11,398 nt of DNA from JARDZI01 sp041639705 (GTDB lineage: Bacteria > Bacillota > Clostridia > Clostridiales > Caloramatoraceae): NCBI GenBank assembly GCA_041639705.1, contig JBEQBT010000095.1, positions 1 to 11,398 of the forward strand. Direction: 5' to 3'. The translations under genes were made by a program, and so were the position numbers. A model generated the notes under the pieces. The model was given only the letters and a program-made list of their open reading frames with translations, was not told where the DNA came from and did no database searches. This document shows, one piece after another, positions 1-6,341 of the stretch; positions within the stretch are counted from its first letter, which is position 1; each line of letters begins with the position of its first letter.

Positions 1-947
1 GCTTTACAGTTGATTTTGATTTACCCAATGCCACAGCCTATGCAGAAACCTGTGCTGCAATTGGAATGGTTTTTTTCAATCAGCGCATGAATTTATTACA
101 TGAGGATGGGAAATTTGCAGATATTGTTGAAAGAGAATTATATAATGGAGTTTTAGCTGGTGTTTCACTTAGCGGCAACAAGTTCTTCTATGTGAATCCT
201 TTGGAGTCAAACGGCAAATTAGCTGAAGAGGGAGGACATAGAAGAAGACAGGAATGGTTTAAAACCTCCTGCTGTCCAACTAACCTTGCTAGATTTATCC
301 CCTGTGTTTCACAATATGTATATGCACAAAGGTCAGGCAGAGTATATATAAATCAGTATATAAGCTCTACTGGCAATTTGGAAATTAACGGGGTACCTGT
401 GAAGATTGTACAAGAAACCGATTATCCATGGGATGGCAAGGTTAAAATTAAATTTAAATCTGATGGTGAAATAAATACTACATTATGCTTTAGAATACCT
501 GGCTGGTGTGATGAATACTCCTATCAATACAGCGGAAGTATGAACTCTGGAATTCGGATTGAAAAAGGATATGTTCAGCTAGATGTACTTCTAAATAGGG
601 ACGAGGTACTGGATATAGATTTTGAAATGCCTGTTAAAAAGGTTCACATGGACCCAAGGGTTGTAGAGGATAATGGCAAGACAGCACTTCAGAGAGGTCC
701 TGTGGTTTATGCATTTGAGGGAATTGATAATCCAAATGGAATTAGGTATATTAATATATCAAGGTTCACCAGGTTTAATGAAATATGGGACGCTGAGGAG
801 CTTGGTGGAATAGTAAAGCTAAAGGTTGAGACAGATGGAGATAGATGGGTGGCAGTTCCATACTATGTATGGGATAACCGGGAGCTTTGTGAGATGAAGA
901 TATTTGTTAATGAAGAAATAGATAATGCAAGAACTACTACCCTATAG
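1..947 (+). CDS. GH127/DUF1680-family glycosidase (beta-L-arabinofuranosidase-like), C-terminal part
   Basis: The frame is open to the left edge (first full codon at position 3), so the N-terminal half is missing; about 314 residues remain, against roughly 650 in characterised members. Near the left edge is an AETC motif (Glu at 45-47, Cys at 51-53), and 73 residues after that Cys comes a CCPTN motif (Cys codons 270-275). In Bifidobacterium HypBA1 the equivalent Glu338, Cys340, Cys417 and Cys418 bind zinc, with Cys417 as nucleophile; all four are present here. The acid/base Glu (Glu322 in HypBA1) would lie just off the window. Downstream, RIPGW (492-506) and a RGPVVYAFEG stretch (693-722) are typical of the beta-sandwich part of DUF1680 proteins. 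The expected role is retaining hydrolysis of beta-L-arabinofuranosides, probably in the cytoplasm. Related clades cleave other sugars, so the family call is firm and the substrate is not. The ATPase gene starts 20 bases downstream, probably in the same transcript. Confidence -1.
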   Translation, partial: FTVDFDLPNATAYAETCAAIGMVFFNQRMNLLHEDGKFADIVERELYNGVLAGVSLSGNKFFYVNPLESNGKLAEEGGHRRRQEWFKTSCCPTNLARFIPCVSQYVYAQRSGRVYINQYISSTGNLEINGVPVKIVQETDYPWDGKVKIKFKSDGEINTTLCFRIPGWCDEYSYQYSGSMNSGIRIEKGYVQLDVLLNRDEVLDIDFEMPVKKVHMDPRVVEDNGKTALQRGPVVYAFEGIDNPNGIRYINISRFTRFNEIWDAEELGGIVKLKVETDGDRWVAVPYYVWDNRELCEMKIFVNEEIDNARTTTL

Positions 948-954
948 ATTAAAA

Positions 955-961
955 AGAGGTG
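955..961 (+). promoter_or_regulatory. Ribosome binding site of the ABC ATPase gene
   Basis: AGAGGTG lies six bases before the ATG at 968. An in-frame GTG at 959 overlaps this site and so cannot use it, which is why the ATG at 968 is taken as the start. Confidence 0.75.
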
Positions 962-967
962 AATATA

Positions 968-2062
968 ATGGGTAAAATTGTAATGAAGGATTTAACAAAA
1001 AGCTATGATGGGAAGTATAAGGCTGTTAATAATGTTAATCTCGAAATAAACGACGGAGATTTTTGCGTATTACTTGGACCTTCTGGTTGTGGTAAAACTA
1101 CATTATTAAGAATGATTGCAGGTCTTGAAGCCATTACAAGTGGAGATTTGTATCTTGATGATACACACATGAATGATGTTTTACCTAAGGATCGAGATAT
1201 TGCAATGGTATTCCAGTCATATGCATTATACCCACATATGAGTGTGTATAAGAATATGGCATTTGGATTAAAGATGAAGCATATAGACAAGAAAGAAATA
1301 AATGAACGTATATTAAGTGCAGCAAAAAAGCTTGACTTAGAACCATATCTTGATAGAAAACCTCGTGCATTATCCGGTGGTCAGCAGCAGCGTGTTGCAT
1401 TGGGACGTGCTCTTGTAAAAAAGCCAAAGGTATTTTTAATGGACGAACCTCTGTCAAATCTTGATGCAAAGCTTAGAAATCAAACCCGTGAGACTATAGT
1501 AAACATACATCGTGATGCGGAAGCTACAACAATATATGTTACCCATGATCAGGTTGAGGCTATGACAATGGGGACTAAGATAGTAGTTATGAATTTTGGG
1601 GTAATTCAGCAACTAGGTACTCCAGAAGAAATATATGCAGCACCAATTAACATGTTTGTTGCTGGTTTCATAGGTTCTCCTGCAATCAATTTTGTAGAAG
1701 GGGTAATTGAAAAGGGGTATTTTGTTTGTAAATCCTTTAAGCTGGCTTTGTCTGGAAAGTATACCAAGCTTTTGAGCAGCTATGAGGGCAAAAAGGTAAA
1801 AATAGGTATAAGACCTGAATTCTTTCAAACTGAGGATGATCCAGTATATCAGAAAATGGCTGATTCCCAGGTAGAAGTAACGGCTAGTTTCGTTGAGAAA
1901 TTAGGTTCAGAGTATATTATTAGTGGAAGAGTAAATGAAGAAAAAGTTCTAGCAAAAATACGTTTTTCCCATGTAATTAGCGTTGGTGATAAAATTAAAA
2001 TGAGTATAGATATGGATAATGTACTTTTCTTTGATCCTGAGACTGAATTAGCAATTAGGTAA
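968..2062 (+). CDS. msmX: MsmX/MalK-type ATP-binding protein of CUT1 carbohydrate ABC importers
   Basis: This 364-residue protein is the usual length for the MalK/MsmX/UgpC family, the cytoplasmic ATPase that powers CUT1 oligosaccharide importers. Visible motifs are Walker A GPSGCGKTT (residues 37-45), the Q-loop Gln83 in VFQSYALYPH, signature LSGGQ (135-139), Walker B VFLMDEP (155-161), the D-loop SNLDAKL, and the switch His193 in YVTHDQ. After about residue 235 comes the family's regulatory OB-fold/TOBE-type tail with a GIRPE motif. No permease or substrate-binding protein is in the window. Family members such as Bacillus MsmX serve several importers, so this one may do the same. Arginine codons are unlike the neighbours: 8 of 14 are CGN, against 1 of 14 in the beta-phosphoglucomutase gene. 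That pattern is common in highly expressed genes. Family call is very secure; the transported sugar is unknown. Confidence 0.95.
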   Translation: MGKIVMKDLTKSYDGKYKAVNNVNLEINDGDFCVLLGPSGCGKTTLLRMIAGLEAITSGDLYLDDTHMNDVLPKDRDIAMVFQSYALYPHMSVYKNMAFGLKMKHIDKKEINERILSAAKKLDLEPYLDRKPRALSGGQQQRVALGRALVKKPKVFLMDEPLSNLDAKLRNQTRETIVNIHRDAEATTIYVTHDQVEAMTMGTKIVVMNFGVIQQLGTPEEIYAAPINMFVAGFIGSPAINFVEGVIEKGYFVCKSFKLALSGKYTKLLSSYEGKKVKIGIRPEFFQTEDDPVYQKMADSQVEVTASFVEKLGSEYIISGRVNEEKVLAKIRFSHVISVGDKIKMSIDMDNVLFFDPETELAIR

Positions 2063-2076
2063 ATGGATTGCTAATT
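2046..2076 (+). repeat. Perfect 10-bp inverted repeat spanning the ATPase stop codon
   Basis: AATTAGCAAT (2046-2055) and ATTGCTAATT (2067-2076) are perfect reverse complements separated by 11 bases that contain the TAA stop. The stem is AT-rich (two G-C pairs) and only three T follow it, so it is at best a weak terminator. It could also be an mRNA-end stabiliser, an operator, or chance. Confidence 0.45.
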
Positions 2077-2130
2077 TAAAGCTAAACATGTAGCCTTAGG
2101 TAGAGATTTGTCTTATCTGCAATAAAAACA

Positions 2131-2158
2131 AAATTCCACCTTATGGAGAGTGGAGTAT
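2131..2158 (+). promoter_or_regulatory. Small hairpin in the leader of the beta-helix gene
   Basis: TTCCAC (2134-2139) pairs with GTGGAG (2150-2155), with one T-G pair, and A2133-T2156 extends the stem. The 10-base loop begins CTTATGG. The same seven bases recur at 2205-2211 inside the larger hairpin downstream. A further four-base stem, GGAT/ATCC with a GAAAA loop, lies at 2165-2177. Function is unknown; it matches no riboswitch class I can recognise. Confidence 0.35.
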
Positions 2159-2177
2159 GTAATCGGATGAAAAATCC

Positions 2178-2249
2178 ATATTAGCCGCGTCATGATTTCC
2201 CATACTTATGGTTTGAGGTAAGCTGGGAAGTTCATTTCGTGGCTATTAT
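2178..2249 (+). promoter_or_regulatory. Long imperfect hairpin ending 11 bases before the beta-helix gene's ribosome site
   Basis: The outer stem TAGCCGCG (2182-2189) pairs with CGTGGCTA (2238-2245), with one G-T pair. After a 2x2 internal loop, ATG (2192-2194) pairs with CAT (2233-2235). Past one bulged T, ATTTCCC (2195-2201) pairs with GGGAAGT (2225-2231). An inner stem CTTAT (2205-2209) pairs with GTAAG (2218-2222) around an 8-base loop. Beyond one mismatch the outer stem gains three more A-T pairs. This totals about 26 pairs over 72 bases, more G/C-rich than its surroundings. The following TTATTTC is a poor U-tract, so this is not a classical terminator. An RNA-processing or stability element, a translational control element, or a mobile-element remnant are all possible. 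Confidence 0.5.
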
Positions 2250-2260
2250 TTCATAATGAT

Positions 2261-2266
2261 AGGAGG
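2261..2266 (+). promoter_or_regulatory. Ribosome binding site of the beta-helix gene
   Basis: AGGAGG, a near-perfect Shine-Dalgarno sequence, lies five bases before the ATG at 2272 and fixes that start. It sits just outside the 3' arm of the long hairpin, so it should be accessible unless the leader refolds. Confidence 0.85.
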
Positions 2267-2271
2267 ATAAT

Positions 2272-5200
2272 ATGGATAATAGATATGTAGTTCCTACACC
2301 TGGAATGATAATAACTGAGGATGTATCATTTTTACCTGGTGTTTATAACTTCTTTGGTAAGGAAGGTATAAGGATAGAGGGCAGTAATATAACAATTGAA
2401 GGAAATGGAGCAGTATTTATTGGTGGAAAAAAGAAGGAATTGTACAGGGATACTTCAAACAAAGGTGAATTTAGCTATGGGTATTCAAACAAGGGTAAGG
2501 ACGATAGCCTTGGATATAATGGAATTGGCTTTTATTCAAATGGAACTAAAAACGTAGCAATAAAGAATTTAAGTGCAAAAAACTTTGAAATAGGAATAAA
2601 GCTTGAGGATTGTTCTGGATGGAGCATTCTAAATAATGATTTTTCATATAACTATCATAACCCAGACCATGGTTGGGAGGAGCATAAGGATATTGGAGGA
2701 ATTATTCTATATGACAGCAGGGATTGCAAATTAGAAAATAATAGGGCAAATAATGTATGGAGTGGACTTGTTATTAGAAATGGCAGTAGAAATATAGTAA
2801 AGAATAATGATTTCTCCCATACTTCAAATGTAGGACTAAGACTATGGGCATCCTGTGAAAATGAATTTTACTACAATAACTTCAGTTGGGGACTCAGAAA
2901 AGAGCCATATGAGATACATGCTAGAGATTCAGCTTGTGTATTGATTGAGACTGGTTCTAATAATAATAGATTTATTAAAAATGATATGAGATTTGGTGGA
3001 GATGGATTATTTATTAGGTCATTAAATGGTTGGATGTCAAGTGGAAATTATTTTGAGGAAAATGATGCATCCTTTGCAAACAACAATGCAATAGAAGCAT
3101 GGGATGAGGGAAATACCTATGTAAGAAATAAGGCTAATTTCTCAAGCTATGGTTTTTGGCTTGGGAATTCGGATAACACATTGCTGCTTGAAAATGAAGC
3201 CTGCTATAATGGAGTGAATTTTAAAAATGCACCTGAGAATTTTGGGAATGCAGGAATTTCAGTTGTTAATGGTTCAGGAACCAACTTTAAAATGATTAGA
3301 AATAAAATTCACGATAATAATGGTCCAGGAGTGGCTATAAGAAATAGAGTTGATTATCCTTCGATTAATTGGATTATTGAAGAAAATGAAATATACAATA
3401 ACAGAACTGATGGAAGAGGCTTCCTAGGACATGGAATATACTTAAAGTATGCCCGAGGGATAAACCTTATAAACAATAATATACATGGAAATGACGGAAA
3501 AGCTGTTTGCTTTGATGAGTATGTTGGAGATGTTAGAGAGCTTCATAGAATTTCCGAACCTGTTGATATAGATATAAAAATACAAGCTAATTCCAAAACG
3601 TTCATCACAGGTAAAACATATACCTTCAAAGCAATCTCAACCCAAAGCAACCTCGAATACCGCTGGGACTTTGGTGATAACCAGCCCCCTCAAGGTGGCT
3701 CAAATAGAGGGACGGTTAATAAATGTTTCGAAATACCAGGCTTCTATAGGGTTGTCCTTTCTGTATCTGATGGAGAAAATGTAAACTATGATTGCATTAA
3801 TATATTTGTATTAGCAGCAGGAATGGAAGTTGGAACCGATTCTAAATTATCAGACTGGGTATTGAGTAGTGACAGAGATACAAAATTGGTTAAGAATGAA
3901 GTAAATTATGTATCAGGCAGCAGTTCACTATTGTTAGAGTCTGCCAATGGTAAAAATATAACCTTGGAATACCCAGTAAGCAGAGATTTAGGATTGGATG
4001 TTTCGGAATATACTCATTTTAGCTTTTGTGTTCGGTTTATGAATGAGACAATAGAGTGGTATAAGGAGAATAAAACACCAACCATAAGATTCTACAGGGA
4101 TAAGGGAAACTATGTTGAATTCATACCAAGACCTAATTTGTTTGGAGAGATTGCAAATAAATATAATGAGTCTAAATATGAATGGGCATATATTGAAATG
4201 GATTTAATTAATGATGGTGATTTTATTGGGAGAGTATATGGGGAATTTGATTTTAAAGAAGTGAACTATGTTGAGTTTTACATAGACACTCCTATGGATA
4301 GTCACATTATATTCATGCTTGATGGAATGAGATTCATAAAAAAGGAAAAGAACCTGTTTGTTAATATTGTAGATATTTCCAGGTACTTAAATGACAAAAG
4401 CATTGGAGATAGGGTTATTGTATCCAGTAATAATGCTAGATCAAATGTATTAGCTCCATTAACTGAGAACATTTACTTTGGAGATTATACAAAGAGATGG
4501 ATTTCTTCAGATAATAGTGGTAATGAATTTTATGAAATAGACTTAGGTGGGGTGAGAAGATTTGACAGGGCTGTAGTAGATTTTTATTGCAGTGTTTCAA
4601 ACACATTAAACTGTAATAATGAAAAACTGCCTGAAAGGTTGACAATAGAGTATTTTAAGGACGGTAAGTGGAATCAAATAGAGCATGGATGGAAAGAAAT
4701 AACTAATAGCCACAATATTATAATGCTTGATTCAGTATTGGGAAGCAAAATAAAGTTTGTAATGGAAGGTAGTGAAAAACCATTTTCTATTTATAACATT
4801 GAGTTAAACAATACATTGAACAAATTAACAGTAGATAATGTATATGAGTTGAAAACAGAAAATACAAGCTATGTGGATATTGATAAAATAGGGGTTAAAC
4901 TTAATTGTGCTCTTAGCGAAACAGGTTCAAAATTATCACCCCTTGTAGTATCACTTCATGAGTATAATGTGGACGTTTTAAATTCTAAGGAGCTGTTTGA
5001 AAAGGAAATAAGCATAGATAAAATTATGTTTAAAAGGGAAACGATACTTGATTTTGGGCTTAAGTGCTTAGATTCCAGTAAAAAATATTACTTAGCAATG
5101 ACTCAGGGGACTCTGGCAGAGAACCTTACAGTAGGTCAGTACTATAGGTGGGTTGGCAGTGGAATTGTTGATATGGATGGAACCTATGGATATATCAATG

Positions 5201-5649
5201 GAAATGAAGTGGTGGATAGTAATAAGGTTGGCTGGGGAAATAACTGGATGAAGGTTTATACTAACAGGTACATTCTGGATTTATCCCACACTAATGATAC
5301 ATTGGGGAATAGATTTGGATTAAACAGTATGGAGAAGTTATATCAGAAATTTGAATTAACCAATCCAGCTTTAAGCATTGTTGAAGGTTCTATAAGCAAT
5401 TTAGGCGGGGTGGCTATAGAAGGGAGTGAAAGGATTAGGATTTCATTAACAAAATCATTGAATGCAGAAAAGGCTGTTTTATACTTTGGTAAAGATGCTT
5501 TATATGAAGCAGAGATTAAAGTTTCTGATAAGGTATATAATGGAAAAATCAATGGAGGTATTTGTGAAATCAAAATTGGTCAGGAATTAAAGGAGTTTGA
5601 GGTTTCAATTGCTGGAAATGGAGTTTTAAAGGCTATTGAGCTTCAATAG
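2272..5649 (+). CDS. Multidomain right-handed parallel beta-helix protein with PKD and F5/8C-like domains; function unknown
   Basis: This is a 1125-residue protein. Residues about 30-415 are a right-handed parallel beta-helix: repeated coils with short asparagine-rich turns (NNDFSYN, NNNIHGN and similar), as in NosD-like proteins, polysaccharide lyases and several glycosidases. Residues about 430-515 form a PKD-like domain (WDFGD at 465-469, VVLSVSD at 494-500). Residues about 520-690 look like a beta-sandwich resembling carbohydrate-binding modules. Residues about 700-845 resemble a discoidin/F5/8C domain (YEIDLGG at 754-760). The last 275 residues are unassigned. No signal peptide or membrane segment is visible: the N-terminus is polar and the start is fixed by a strong ribosome site. 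It is therefore predicted to be cytoplasmic, which is odd for these accessory domains. Catalysis is an inference from the helix fold and the enzyme-rich operon; acidic and His clusters at 129-140 and 275-280 are candidates only. A C-ending-codon patch (3601-3690) marks the PKD segment. Confidence 0.85.
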   Translation: MDNRYVVPTPGMIITEDVSFLPGVYNFFGKEGIRIEGSNITIEGNGAVFIGGKKKELYRDTSNKGEFSYGYSNKGKDDSLGYNGIGFYSNGTKNVAIKNLSAKNFEIGIKLEDCSGWSILNNDFSYNYHNPDHGWEEHKDIGGIILYDSRDCKLENNRANNVWSGLVIRNGSRNIVKNNDFSHTSNVGLRLWASCENEFYYNNFSWGLRKEPYEIHARDSACVLIETGSNNNRFIKNDMRFGGDGLFIRSLNGWMSSGNYFEENDASFANNNAIEAWDEGNTYVRNKANFSSYGFWLGNSDNTLLLENEACYNGVNFKNAPENFGNAGISVVNGSGTNFKMIRNKIHDNNGPGVAIRNRVDYPSINWIIEENEIYNNRTDGRGFLGHGIYLKYARGINLINNNIHGNDGKAVCFDEYVGDVRELHRISEPVDIDIKIQANSKTFITGKTYTFKAISTQSNLEYRWDFGDNQPPQGGSNRGTVNKCFEIPGFYRVVLSVSDGENVNYDCINIFVLAAGMEVGTDSKLSDWVLSSDRDTKLVKNEVNYVSGSSSLLLESANGKNITLEYPVSRDLGLDVSEYTHFSFCVRFMNETIEWYKENKTPTIRFYRDKGNYVEFIPRPNLFGEIANKYNESKYEWAYIEMDLINDGDFIGRVYGEFDFKEVNYVEFYIDTPMDSHIIFMLDGMRFIKKEKNLFVNIVDISRYLNDKSIGDRVIVSSNNARSNVLAPLTENIYFGDYTKRWISSDNSGNEFYEIDLGGVRRFDRAVVDFYCSVSNTLNCNNEKLPERLTIEYFKDGKWNQIEHGWKEITNSHNIIMLDSVLGSKIKFVMEGSEKPFSIYNIELNNTLNKLTVDNVYELKTENTSYVDIDKIGVKLNCALSETGSKLSPLVVSLHEYNVDVLNSKELFEKEISIDKIMFKRETILDFGLKCLDSSKKYYLAMTQGTLAENLTVGQYYRWVGSGIVDMDGTYGYINGNEVVDSNKVGWGNNWMKVYTNRYILDLSHTNDTLGNRFGLNSMEKLYQKFELTNPALSIVEGSISNLGGVAIEGSERIRISLTKSLNAEKAVLYFGKDALYEAEIKVSDKVYNGKINGGICEIKIGQELKEFEVSIAGNGVLKAIELQ

Positions 5650-5661
5650 GGGGAATAAAAA

Positions 5662-6336
5662 ATGGGAAGATTAAGGTTGGTTGTTTTTGATTTAGACGGG
5701 GTTTTAACTGAAACAAGCGAGTACCACTATATTGCCTGGAAAAGATTAGCCAATGAAATTGGGATGGATTTTGACAGGGAGTTTAATGAAAATTTAAAGG
5801 GTGTTTCTAGAATGGAATCCTTTGAAAGAATTTTAGCCAATTGTGGAAAGGAAAAGGAATATACCCAGGAGGAAAAGCTTAGGTTGATAGATAAAAAGAA
5901 TGAAATATATAAGAAAATGATTAAAGGCATAACTCCAGATGATTTATTTGAGGGTATATTAGAGCTCCTTGAGGAGATGAGAAGTAGAAATATTAAAATA
6001 TCAATAGGAAGTGTATCCAGAAATGCTTCTGGAATAGTTAAAGGTTTGGGGATTGAAAAATATATTGACTATATTGTTGATGTGAATAAAATCAAACGAG
6101 GAAAACCAGCACCGGATATATTCTTAAATGCTGCAGAAGTATTAATGTTTAAACCTGAGGAATGCATTGGAGTAGAGGATGCAGAGGTGGGAATTGAGGC
6201 TATTAAAGCTGCAGGCATGTTTGCAGTTGGTGTTGGAACTAATGATAAGATGTATGGAGCGGATATTATATTTGCTTCCCCTGGGAGGCTTGATTTGGAC
6301 AGAATACTTGAAGCCTATGAGTTATGGAGGAAATGA
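5662..6336 (+). CDS. pgmB: Beta-phosphoglucomutase (HAD superfamily)
   Basis: This 224-residue protein interconverts beta-glucose 1-phosphate and glucose 6-phosphate in the cytoplasm. It shows the HAD nucleophile motif DLDGVLT with Asp10 and Asp12 (Asp8 and Asp10 in the Lactococcus enzyme). The cap motif GVSR (47-50) is typical of beta-PGM. Ser117 in GSVS, Lys148 in KPAPDIF, and Glu172-Asp173 in GVEDAEVGIEAI match the remaining phosphate and magnesium ligands. The TETSEYHYIAW stretch (residues 16-26) also follows the beta-PGM pattern rather than generic HAD phosphatases. A ribosome site AGGGGG (5648-5653) overlaps the preceding stop, eight bases before the ATG. Its place beside an inverting GH65 phosphorylase, whose product is beta-glucose 1-phosphate, strongly supports the assignment. 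No key residue is missing. Confidence 0.95.
   Translation: MGRLRLVVFDLDGVLTETSEYHYIAWKRLANEIGMDFDREFNENLKGVSRMESFERILANCGKEKEYTQEEKLRLIDKKNEIYKKMIKGITPDDLFEGILELLEEMRSRNIKISIGSVSRNASGIVKGLGIEKYIDYIVDVNKIKRGKPAPDIFLNAAEVLMFKPEECIGVEDAEVGIEAIKAAGMFAVGVGTNDKMYGADIIFASPGRLDLDRILEAYELWRK
6326..6330 (+). promoter_or_regulatory. Ribosome binding site deciding the GH2 start
   Basis: GGAGG lies within the last codons of the beta-phosphoglucomutase gene. In-frame ATGs follow at 6333 (two bases away, too close) and 6342 (eleven bases, slightly long but usable); an ATG at 6324 lies ahead of the site. I prefer 6342. Either choice puts translation of the GH2 gene next to termination of pgmB (TGA 6334-6336), so the two are probably coupled. 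Confidence 0.55.
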
Positions 6337-6341
6337 TAATT

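Noticed and set aside
959..967. GTG start for the ATPase three codons upstream
   Set aside because: It overlaps the Shine-Dalgarno sequence, which is correctly spaced for the ATG at 968.
1003..1290. Opposite-strand open frames here and at 1185-1469, 4436-4645, 5343-5573, 8630-8908 and 9806-10027
   Set aside because: They lie fully inside well-supported genes, show no family motif and have low-complexity compositions typical of antisense frames.
2063..2271. Known riboswitch or tRNA-like element in the leader gap
   Set aside because: No consensus core of the riboswitch classes I can recall (c-di-GMP, preQ1, THF, fluoride, guanidine) is visible and no cloverleaf fits; kept only as unassigned structure.
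2063..2271. Sigma-A promoter or catabolite-repression (cre) site before the beta-helix gene
   Set aside because: No TTGACA/TATAAT pair with a 16-18 base spacer and no match to the cre pattern was found by eye.
2620..3500. Asn-rich periodic stretches as a DNA tandem repeat
   Set aside because: The repetition is at protein level (beta-helix coils); the DNA copies are too divergent to be a tandem repeat.
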